The position numbers and the translations under genes are program-made. A DNA stretch of 64,000 bases from contig NZ_CP019511.1 in the NCBI RefSeq assembly GCF_002002925.1, forward strand, positions 2,232,001 to 2,296,000, read 5' to 3'. The DNA is from Sphingomonas sp. LM7. Its GTDB lineage: Bacteria; Pseudomonadota; Alphaproteobacteria; Sphingomonadales; Sphingomonadaceae. Every line of letters starts with the position of its first letter. Within the stretch, counting starts at the first letter, position 1. The notes under the pieces were generated by a model. The model did no database searches. It saw only the letters and a list, made by a program, of their open reading frames with translations, and had not been told where the DNA came from. This document shows positions 57,840 to 64,000 of this stretch, in pieces.

Positions 57840-59729
57840 ATGTTTCGTGCGCTGTCGTTTGCCGCTCTGCTTCTCGCCACCACCGTGCCTGCCGCCGCGC
57901 AGAATTCCGCGCCGCAGCCGGTGCCGATCGAGAACAGCATCCCCGAGGCGCGCGACATTGCCTATCCCGGCACCTTGCTGCTCGATATCGACGCGACCGA
58001 CACCCAGCGCGGCATCTTCCGCGTCAAGCAGACGATCCCCGTCGCGAAGAGTGGCCATATGGTGCTGCTCTATCCGAAATGGCTGCCCGGCAAGCATGGC
58101 CCCCGCGGCGAAATCGAGAAGCTGACCGGGCTGCAGATCCGCGCAAACGGCAAGGTCCTGCCGTGGAAGCGCGACGTGATCGACGTCTTCGCCTTCCACA
58201 TCGACGTGCCTGCCGGCGCCAGGAAGCTCGACCTCGAATTCCAGTTCGCCTCGGCCACGGTGTCCGATCAGGGCCGCATCGTCATGACGCCGAACCTGAT
58301 GAGCCTGCAGTTCAATTCGATGAGCCTCTATCCGGCCGGCTATTATGTCCGCCGCATTCCGGTCCAGGCCAAGGTCAAGTATCCCGAGGGCTGGTCGGCG
58401 GCGTCGGGTCTGCCGTCCAAGGCAGTCGGCTCGACCTACAGCTATGAGAAGACCAATTACGAAGTGCTGGTCGATTCGCCGGTGCTGGCGGGCCGCTATT
58501 ACCGCGCCTTCCCGCTCAGCCCGCGGGTGACGCTCGACGCCTTTGCCGACAGCCCCGAGGAGCTCGAGGCCAAGCCCGAGCAGATCGAGGCGCACAAGCG
58601 GCTCGTCGACCAGGCGGTCAAGGCGATGGGGTCGCAGCAATATGATCACTATCGCTTCCTGCTCTCGATCACCGACGAGTTGGGCGGAATCGGGCTCGAA
58701 CATCACCGAAGCTCCGAGAACGGCGTGAAGCCGGGCTATTTCATCAAATGGGACGACAATCCCACCGGCCGCAATTTGCTGCCGCACGAGTTCACCCATA
58801 GCTGGGACGGCAAGTACCGCCGGGGCGCCGATCAATGGGCACCCGACTACCGCACCCCCACCCGCGGTTCGTTGCTCTGGGTCTACGAAGGCCAGACGCA
58901 ATTCTGGGGCTATGTCTTCCAGGCGCGCTCGGGGCTGGTGACCAAGGACAACACGCTCGAATCCTATGCCTCGATCATGGCGAGCCTCGACAATCGCAAG
59001 GCGCGCGATTGGCGGCCGATGGGCGACACCACCAACGATCCGGTGATTTCGGCGCGCGCGCCCAAGGGCTGGGTGAGCTGGCAGCGCTCGGAAGATTATT
59101 ATAACGAAGGCCTGCTGATCTGGATGGAAGTCGACTCGATCCTGCGCGAGCAATCGAAAGGCACCAAGTCGATCGACGATTTCGCCAAGGCGTTCTTCGG
59201 CGGCCGCGACGGCGACTATGGCCAGGTCACCTATACGTTCGACGACGTCGTCCGCACGCTCAATACGATCCAGCCCTATGACTGGCGCAGCTTGCTCGAC
59301 CAACGCGTCAACAAGGTCTCGGAGCGCGCGCCGCTCGGCGGGTTCGAGCGCAACGGCTACAAGCTGGTCTACACCGAGGAGCCCAACAAGGCGACGCCCA
59401 AGGCTACCATCGATCTCGCTTACTCGCTCGGCCTGACTCTCGGCGCCAAGGGCATCACTACCGTCGCCTGGGACAGCCCGGCGTTCGACGCCGGCATCGA
59501 CTTGGGCGACGAGATCGTCGCCGTGAACGGCCGCGCCTATACCGGCGACCGATTGAAGGACGCGGTGAAGCAGGCAAAGGGCGGCAAGGACCCGATCAAA
59601 TTGCTGGTGAAGAGCGGCGATCGTTTCCGCGATGTTGCCATCGACTATCATGGCGGGCTTCGCTATCCGCACCTCGTAAAGACAGCCACGGGAGAGGCTG
59701 GCCTCGACAAGTTGCTCCAGCCCCGCTGA
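57840..59729 (+). CDS. M61 family metallopeptidase with PDZ domain
   Basis: A 629-residue secreted peptidase (signal peptide MFRALSFAALLLATTVPAAA). The zinc site is HEFTH at 316-320 (PHEFTHSWDGKYRRG) with a downstream Glu in WVYEGQTQFWGY. The N-terminal beta-domain precedes it, and a C-terminal PDZ domain near 530-610 has AGIDLGDEIVAVNGRAYTG. The family trims N-terminal Gly/Ala residues (glycyl aminopeptidase). The pyrophosphatase gene follows by 35 bp. Confidence 0.94.
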   Translation: MFRALSFAALLLATTVPAAAQNSAPQPVPIENSIPEARDIAYPGTLLLDIDATDTQRGIFRVKQTIPVAKSGHMVLLYPKWLPGKHGPRGEIEKLTGLQIRANGKVLPWKRDVIDVFAFHIDVPAGARKLDLEFQFASATVSDQGRIVMTPNLMSLQFNSMSLYPAGYYVRRIPVQAKVKYPEGWSAASGLPSKAVGSTYSYEKTNYEVLVDSPVLAGRYYRAFPLSPRVTLDAFADSPEELEAKPEQIEAHKRLVDQAVKAMGSQQYDHYRFLLSITDELGGIGLEHHRSSENGVKPGYFIKWDDNPTGRNLLPHEFTHSWDGKYRRGADQWAPDYRTPTRGSLLWVYEGQTQFWGYVFQARSGLVTKDNTLESYASIMASLDNRKARDWRPMGDTTNDPVISARAPKGWVSWQRSEDYYNEGLLIWMEVDSILREQSKGTKSIDDFAKAFFGGRDGDYGQVTYTFDDVVRTLNTIQPYDWRSLLDQRVNKVSERAPLGGFERNGYKLVYTEEPNKATPKATIDLAYSLGLTLGAKGITTVAWDSPAFDAGIDLGDEIVAVNGRAYTGDRLKDAVKQAKGGKDPIKLLVKSGDRFRDVAIDYHGGLRYPHLVKTATGEAGLDKLLQPR

Positions 59730-59764
59730 GACGGGGCGGGGCGCCAAACCAAGCAAGGTCCGAA

Positions 59765-60349
59765 ATGCGTATCGACTTGATTCCGGTGGGCGAAAATCCG
59801 CCGCACACTCTCAATGTGATCATCGAAGTCCCGACCGGTGGCGAGCCGGTCAAATATGAGTTCGACAAGGCCAGCGGCGCACTGTTCGTCGATCGCATCC
59901 TGCACACGCCTATGCGCTATCCCGCGAATTACGGCTTCGTGCCGCACACGCTCTCGCCCGACGGCGATCCGCTCGACGCGCTGGTCATCGCCCGCTCGCC
60001 GTTCATCCCGGGCTGCGTCGTGCGCGCGCGTCCGATCGCGGTGCTCAACCTCGAGGACGAGGCCGGCGGCGACGAGAAGCTGGTATGCGTTCCCGACGAC
60101 AAGACCTTTCCCTATTACTCGGACATCGAGGAAAAGGACGACCTGCCCAGCATCGTGATGGAGCAGATCGAGCACTTCTTCACGCACTATAAGGACCTGG
60201 AGAAGAAGAAGTGGGTGCGCGTCGGCACCTGGGGCGGCGCCGAGGATGCGCGCCGGATCACCCTGGAGGCGATCGAGCGCTACGACGCGGACAAGGCGGC
60301 GGCGAAGGCTTCGGTCGACGCAACCGGGGTCGATACGCCGCAGGGCTGA
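59765..60349 (+). CDS. ppa: Inorganic diphosphatase
   Basis: A 194-residue family I soluble pyrophosphatase that hydrolyses PPi to two phosphates using Mg2+. The signature is the Asp triad in DGDPLDALVIARSPFIPGC near 62-80, plus NVIIEVPTGGEPVKYEFDK, YPANYGFVPHTLSPD and EHFFTHYKDLEKKKWV. The start is the ATG at 59765 with AAGG before it. Confidence 0.97.
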   Translation: MRIDLIPVGENPPHTLNVIIEVPTGGEPVKYEFDKASGALFVDRILHTPMRYPANYGFVPHTLSPDGDPLDALVIARSPFIPGCVVRARPIAVLNLEDEAGGDEKLVCVPDDKTFPYYSDIEEKDDLPSIVMEQIEHFFTHYKDLEKKKWVRVGTWGGAEDARRITLEAIERYDADKAAAKASVDATGVDTPQG

Positions 60350-60375
60350 CCGGCCTAACCTCTCTTCTCAGAATC

Positions 60376-60479
60376 TGTACCCCGGCGAAGGCCGGGGCCA
60401 GATTTAGCCAACCCGGCGAGGGGAGACCACCCTCTCGAATAACGTTGCAACTGGGTCCCGGCCTTCGCCGGGGTACAGG
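60376..60479. repeat. Inverted pair of CCCCGGCGAAGGCCGGGG repeats
   Basis: TGTACCCCGGCGAAGGCCGGGGCCA (60376-60400) is repeated in inverted orientation as GGTCCCGGCCTTCGCCGGGGTACA (60454-60477). Each arm is itself palindromic around GAAGG/CCTTC. It lies after ppa and could end its transcript. Related in style to 25379-25405 and 35764-35792. Confidence 0.75.
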
Positions 60480-60518
60480 TTGCTTCCACACGCTCGGATC
60501 AGCCTCTAGGCTCGCCCG

Positions 60519-61163
60519 ATGGCTACCCCCACCCAACCCGGCATCGGCAACCGGATCGCGCCACCGCGCTTCCTGTTGTTCGTCGCTGCCACTGCCGCGG
60601 CTTCACTGGCCGCAATCTCGATGTCCGGCCTGCGCACCGGCGTGATGATCGGGTTTGATACCGGCGCCGCGCTGTTCCTTCTCTCGGCCCTGCCACTGCT
60701 GCGGCATCGTTCGGACGATATGCGCCGCTCGGCCAGGCGGAACGACGCCAACCGGCTGCTGCTGCTACTGATCACCCTGGCGGTGAGCCTTGTCGTCCTG
60801 GTAGCGGTGGCGAGCGAGTTGATGCAGGGCCAGTCGCCCGACGCAGGTTCGATCGGGCTGATCGTAGGCACGCTGGCGCTCTGCTGGGTGTTCAGCAACA
60901 CGATCTACGCGCTGCATTATGCTCATCTCTTCTATCGCGATGACAATGGGAGCGACGCGGGCGGGCTCGAATTCCCCGAAACGCCCGAGCCGGATTATTG
61001 GGACTTCGTCTATTTCGCCTTCTGCCTGGGCATGACCTTCCAGACCAGCGATGTCACCGTCACCGACCGCGGCATCCGCAAGGTGGTAACGCTGCATTGC
61101 CTTGCCGCGTTCGTGTTCAACCTCGGCATCGTCGCGTTCACAATCAACGTGCTGGGCGGCTAG
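60519..61163 (+). CDS. DUF1345 membrane protein
   Basis: A 214-residue DUF1345 protein with about five transmembrane helices. Family-typical parts are the RSDDMRRSARRNDANR loop, CWVFSNTIYALHYAHLFYRD and the conserved FVYFAFCLGMTFQTSDVTVT. Function unknown. It converges on the minus-strand TfoX-like gene with an 8-bp gap. Confidence 0.92.
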   Translation: MATPTQPGIGNRIAPPRFLLFVAATAAASLAAISMSGLRTGVMIGFDTGAALFLLSALPLLRHRSDDMRRSARRNDANRLLLLLITLAVSLVVLVAVASELMQGQSPDAGSIGLIVGTLALCWVFSNTIYALHYAHLFYRDDNGSDAGGLEFPETPEPDYWDFVYFAFCLGMTFQTSDVTVTDRGIRKVVTLHCLAAFVFNLGIVAFTINVLGG

Positions 61164-61171
61164 CCGGGGAG

Positions 61172-61528
61172 CTACCGCTTCTTCGGCTTTTTCTTCGGCG
61201 CGCGCTGGCCCGCCGCGATCGCGGGCGCCGCCCATTCGCGGAGTGCGTCGGCGTCGTCATAGAGATCCTCGGGCGCGCGGCGATAGTTCATCGTGCCGAT
61301 CCGGCCATTGGCGAATTCGTAGCTGAAGCGCTCGCAGCCCGCGGCATCCCACAGCGCATCATTCTCGGCATCGGCCTTGAACCGAAGCACGCCGTCCGAC
61401 GTGACGATCGCGAACGCCGCGCCGTCCATGTAGAGCGTCGCACCGCCCATCATCCGGCGCATCGTCACGCTGCCGACGGTCTCCAGTGCCTCGGTAACCC
61501 AGGCGACGAGACCCGCATCGACCGCCAT
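61172..61528 (-). CDS. TfoX/Sxy N-terminal domain protein
   Basis: A 118-residue single TfoX-N domain: VTMRRMMGGATLYMDGAAFA, RFKADAENDALWDAAGCERF and MNYRRAPEDLYDDADALREW, then a basic KKKPKKR tail. In gamma-proteobacteria TfoX controls competence, but the isolated N-domain in alphaproteobacteria has no assigned role. The start ATG overlaps the SMR stop (TGATG). Last gene of the DMT-GNAT-SMR-TfoX operon. Confidence 0.88.
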   Translation of the reverse strand: MAVDAGLVAWVTEALETVGSVTMRRMMGGATLYMDGAAFAIVTSDGVLRFKADAENDALWDAAGCERFSYEFANGRIGTMNYRRAPEDLYDDADALREWAAPAIAAGQRAPKKKPKKR

Positions 61529-61845
61529 CAATGCGCCGTCAGCTTGAGGCCGGCGATGCAGGCGACCACACCGAGGACCAGCAGCGAGCGCAGCAGCGTG
61601 AACGGCTCGCCGAACCAGAGCATGCCGATGATCACCGTGCCGAGTGCGCCGATGCCGGTCCACACCGCATAGGCCGTGCCCATCGGGATACTGCGCGATG
61701 CGATTTCGAGCAGGAGCATCGACAGCGTCACCGAGACGAGGAAACCCAGCGACCAGGGCACGTTGCGAAAGCCATCGGCATAGCGAAGGCAGGTCGTGAA
61801 GCCGACTTCGAACAGGCCGCCCAGGATCAGATACGCCCATGCCAT
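61528..61845 (-). CDS. SMR family multidrug efflux pump (SugE-like)
   Basis: A 105-residue four-helix small multidrug resistance protein. The essential membrane Glu13 lies in GGLFEVGFTTCLRYADG, and the second-third helix motif is PMGTAYAVWTGIGALGTVII. It works as an antiparallel dimer that exports guanidinium or quaternary ammonium compounds in exchange for H+. The SugE-type (guanidinium) subgroup is more likely than EmrE, but this is uncertain. The start is the ATG at 61845 with GGGGAGATAAGCG upstream. Confidence 0.92.
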   Translation of the reverse strand: MAWAYLILGGLFEVGFTTCLRYADGFRNVPWSLGFLVSVTLSMLLLEIASRSIPMGTAYAVWTGIGALGTVIIGMLWFGEPFTLLRSLLVLGVVACIAGLKLTAH

Positions 61846-61849
61846 TCGC

Positions 61850-62326
61850 TTATCTCCCCGCCAGCGCGACAAGTGCATCGCCCGCGACCCGCTGGACGCG
61901 CCATTCGTCCATGCCGACTGCGCCCATCGCGCGATAGAATTGGATCGCCGGCTCGTTCCAGTCGAGCACCGCCCATTCGAAGCGGCCGCAGCCGCGATCC
62001 AGCGCGATCCCGGCCAGGTGCCGCAGCAGCGCCGTGCCGACGCCCGCGCCGCGCGCGGATGGCGTGACGTACAGGTCCTCTAGATAGATCCCCGGCCGGC
62101 CGGTCCAGGTCGAAAAATTCTGGAAGAACAATGCGAAACCCGCAGGCGCGCCGACCACTTCGGCGATCACTGCCTCGGCCGCCCGACGTTCGCCGAACAA
62201 GGCCGCGGTCAGCATTTCTTCGGTCGCCTCGACGGCATCGGGCTCGCGCTCGAATTCGGCAAGCTCGCGGACCAGCCGCAGGATCAGCGGCACGTCGGCG
62301 GGCGTGGCTGGGCGTATATCGGTCAT
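61850..62326 (-). CDS. GNAT family N-acetyltransferase (SSAT-like)
   Basis: A 158-residue GNAT protein: ATPADVPLILRLVRELAEFE at the N-terminus, GFALFFQNFSTWTGRPGIYL then EDLYVTPSARGAGVGTALL (acetyl-CoA loop RGAGVG), and NEPAIQFYRAMGAVGMDEW at the end. The order resembles diamine/spermidine acetyltransferases, so polyamines or other amines are possible acceptors. It overlaps the DMT stop (ATGA) and ends 4 bp before the SMR start. Confidence 0.92.
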   Translation of the reverse strand: MTDIRPATPADVPLILRLVRELAEFEREPDAVEATEEMLTAALFGERRAAEAVIAEVVGAPAGFALFFQNFSTWTGRPGIYLEDLYVTPSARGAGVGTALLRHLAGIALDRGCGRFEWAVLDWNEPAIQFYRAMGAVGMDEWRVQRVAGDALVALAGR

Positions 62327-63222
62327 GTCAGGGCAGCCTCTGCTTCGGGAGCGGCACCGCGGCCGGCCTGCCTGCGCACGGCGAGCAGGCATCCCGCGAC
62401 GATCAGGACGGTGCCCGCGATGGTCGCGAGCGTGAGCTTTTCGCCGAACATCCACCAGCCCATCAGCGAAGCCCAGATGAACGCGGTATATTCGACGGTG
62501 ACCAGCACCTGCGCTTCTGCGCGGGCATAGGCCCAGGACAGCAGCAGCAGCGAGCAGATCGCCAGCAAGGCCGCTGCGCCGATCCCCGGCCAATGCTGCG
62601 CCGCCGGCAGCGCCAGCAGCCACGGCGCCGCCAGCGAGAGCAGCCCGAGCACGAACAAATTCTGGAAGAAGGCGATTTCCAGCGGCTTGGCGAGCTGTGC
62701 CTGGTGGCGCGCGACGACGAGGTTCATCGCATAGACCACGGCGGAGAACAGCACCGCGCCCATCCCCACCAGCGTGTCGTGGCTGTGCGTGCCGCCGACT
62801 CGCCCGGCGACAACCACCGCGACGCCGGCGAGTCCGAGCATCGATCCCCACACCGAATGCGCGCCGATCTGCTCCTTGAGGAACAGCGCGGCCAGCCCCA
62901 GCGCGATCAGCGGGGCAATGAACGACAGGGCGATCGCCTCGGCCAGCGGCACCCGGACGATCCCCCAGAAGAACGAGATCGCCATCGCCGCGACGAGGAT
63001 CGAGCGGCCGAAATGCACCTGCATCGTGCTGCGCGCCGGCAGCCTGGGCCGGGTGAAGGCATAGATCGCGCCGGTCAGCAGCACGGCGACACCGAGCCGC
63101 CAGACCAGCGTGTTGTACGCGCCGATCTCGATCGACACCGCCTTCATCACGGCGTCCATCACCGCATAGAGCGCGATGCCAAGGCAGGCGGCGGCAAAGG
63201 CGGAGGTCTGGGCGGTACGCAT
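62323..63222 (-). CDS. DMT family transporter (EamA)
   Basis: A 299-residue transporter with ten transmembrane helices in two EamA repeats (YAVMDAVMKAVSIEIGAYNT; ALSFIAPLIALGLAALFLKE; YTAFIWASLMGWWMFGEKLT). It exports or imports a small metabolite. Being coupled to an acetyltransferase and an SMR pump suggests amine export or detoxification. The start is the ATG at 63222. First gene of the four-gene operon. Confidence 0.9.
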   Translation of the reverse strand: MRTAQTSAFAAACLGIALYAVMDAVMKAVSIEIGAYNTLVWRLGVAVLLTGAIYAFTRPRLPARSTMQVHFGRSILVAAMAISFFWGIVRVPLAEAIALSFIAPLIALGLAALFLKEQIGAHSVWGSMLGLAGVAVVVAGRVGGTHSHDTLVGMGAVLFSAVVYAMNLVVARHQAQLAKPLEIAFFQNLFVLGLLSLAAPWLLALPAAQHWPGIGAAALLAICSLLLLSWAYARAEAQVLVTVEYTAFIWASLMGWWMFGEKLTLATIAGTVLIVAGCLLAVRRQAGRGAAPEAEAALT

Positions 63223-63267
63223 CGCCCGCGCATAGCGGCGGCATGCGCAGCCGTCACGCCGCGCGGA

Positions 63268-63747
63268 TTATTTGAGGCGCATCTCGCCGCCGGTCATGTG
63301 GACCGAGCGCATATGGCGCAGGAAGGACTGGCCGAGCAGCGACACGTCGAGGTCCTCGATCACCGCGCCATGGACGTCGCGGACGCGCTTCCCGTCGAGG
63401 ACCACATCGTCGATGACCACGCGCTGGCCATAGACGTCGCCCGATGCGCCGCGGCCGATCACTTCGAACCCGTCCGGATCGAACTTGATCCGGGCGCGCC
63501 TGGCATCTTCCTCGGTGAGCGCGACCATGTCCGCGCCGGTATCGACAACGAACTTGATCATCTCGCCATCCACTTCGGCAAAGGCGAAGAAATGGCCGTT
63601 GCGATCGGGTTGGATCACGGTTTCCTTGGGGGCATCGGCGGGCTGCGCTTCGGCCGCAGTGGCGACCGGCGCGGATGCACGCTTCGACGGCGCCATCAGG
63701 CCGATGACGATTCCCACCGCCACCACCGAGAGAAATGCCAACCGCAT
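63268..63747 (-). CDS. Retropepsin-like aspartic protease, membrane anchored
   Basis: A 159-residue protein with one N-terminal membrane helix (LAFLSVVAVGIVIGLM) and a single retropepsin-like domain: VVDTGADMVALTEEDARRA (catalytic DTG) and LDVSLLGQSFLRHM with the closing hydrophobic-Gly motif. It should dimerise to form the active site, facing the periplasm. The clan AA family is common in alphaproteobacteria; substrates are unknown. Confidence 0.9.
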   Translation of the reverse strand: MRLAFLSVVAVGIVIGLMAPSKRASAPVATAAEAQPADAPKETVIQPDRNGHFFAFAEVDGEMIKFVVDTGADMVALTEEDARRARIKFDPDGFEVIGRGASGDVYGQRVVIDDVVLDGKRVRDVHGAVIEDLDVSLLGQSFLRHMRSVHMTGGEMRLK

Positions 63748-63795
63748 AGGCAAACGGTGTACGCCTGCGCGGTTACCGACCGGCTAACGCGCAGA

Positions 63796-64000
63796 TCACT
63801 CCGCAGCCTGCGCGGCCGCGCTCTCCGCGGCTTCGATCTCGGCGGCCTTGGCTTCGACGAGCTTGACGATGTGCGAGACCATGTCGGCGTCCTGGACATG
63901 GTGGTCGGTGACGCCCGACAGATAGACCATGTGCTTGCCGTTACCGCCGCCGGTGATGCCGATATCGGTCTCACGGGCCTCGCCGGGGCCGTTGACCACG
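63796..64000 (-). CDS. ispG: (E)-4-hydroxy-3-methylbut-2-enyl-diphosphate synthase IspG, C-terminal end (partial)
   Basis: About 67 residues up to the window edge. They start with [20 protein letters not shown] (the first Val is read from the edge codon), the [4Fe-4S] and active-site Glu region that marks the IspG C-terminus, then [15 protein letters not shown] and an Ala/Glu-rich helical tail. IspG performs the sixth step of the MEP isoprenoid pathway. The rest of the gene lies beyond the right edge. Confidence 0.9.
   Translation of the reverse strand, partial: VVNGPGEARETDIGITGGGNGKHMVYLSGVTDHHVQDADMVSHIVKLVEAKAAEIEAAESAAAQAAE

Noticed and set aside
57744..59756. 670-codon minus-strand frame opposite the M61 peptidase
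   Set aside because: Antisense shadow of a clear coding gene with signal peptide and zinc motif.
1..64000. tRNA, rRNA, prophage or insertion sequence genes
   Set aside because: No T-arm consensus with acceptor pairing, no rRNA segments, and no transposase, integrase or phage structural motifs were seen on either strand.

Overview
This is a GC-rich chromosomal segment of an alphaproteobacterium, almost certainly a sphingomonad (Sphingomonas or a close relative). The gene content supports this: an UrcA-family protein, a SapC-family protein, a TrcR/DUF1013 cell-cycle regulator, DUF1192, DUF1289 and DUF3297 proteins, a plant-type glutamate-cysteine ligase, and the interspersed palindromic repeats common in that group. 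No tRNA, rRNA, CRISPR array, insertion sequence or prophage gene was seen. Both ends cut genes: a dicarboxylate/amino-acid symporter on the left and ispG on the right.

Layout. 1-5.5 kb: a minus-strand amino-acid module (LysR regulator, DgcN-like, DgcA-like, exported N-acyl-D-amino-acid deacylase, symporter) that reads as a D-glutamate salvage pathway. 5.8-10.7 kb: a small subtilase, a DUF1080 protein, a GAF/EAL c-di-GMP phosphodiesterase, a PhyH oxygenase and an iron-permease-family protein. 10.9-11.6 kb: 0.7 kb without a convincing gene, which I read as a large structured RNA on the minus strand with its own intrinsic terminator. 11.6-17.8 kb: a cupin, a glycosyltransferase, three small charged disordered proteins, SapC and an FAD oxidoreductase. 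17.9-25.3 kb: an RhlE helicase, small DUF genes, GST, dienelactone hydrolase, TrcR, and a coupled metallophosphoesterase/glycosyltransferase pair. 25.5-31.8 kb: an ExbD-like lipoprotein, a second GST, quinone oxidoreductase and ClpA. 31.9-36 kb: UrcA, a secreted unknown protein and a LytS/LytTR two-component pair. 36-43.5 kb: a class A beta-lactamase, an unusual three-domain FAD protein, EVE, Ogt and a PAS-GGDEF cyclase. 43.7-50 kb: TypA, FMN reductase, a TelA/XpaC-like pair, a divergent Rrf2/methyltransferase pair and a membrane-anchored receiver-like protein. 50-64 kb: mostly housekeeping genes (CysQ, TldE, UbiA, RsmE, GshA, M61 peptidase, pyrophosphatase), then a DMT/GNAT/SMR/TfoX operon, a retropepsin-like protease and ispG.

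Genes that work together: the exported deacylase could release D-amino acids in the periplasm, the symporter import them, and DgcN/DgcA convert D-Glu to the L form under control of the adjacent LysR protein. The metallophosphoesterase and GT4 genes are translationally coupled and point to envelope lipid or glycolipid chemistry. The LytS-type kinase and LytTR regulator form one signalling unit. TelA and the downstream XpaC-like membrane protein form a likely stress-resistance unit.

The least explained items are the structured RNA at 10.92-11.60 kb, the membrane-tethered pseudo-receiver at 49.5 kb, and the multi-stem interspersed repeat present near 0.8 kb and 38.1 kb. All functional calls come from reading motifs by eye; no database search or folding program was run.
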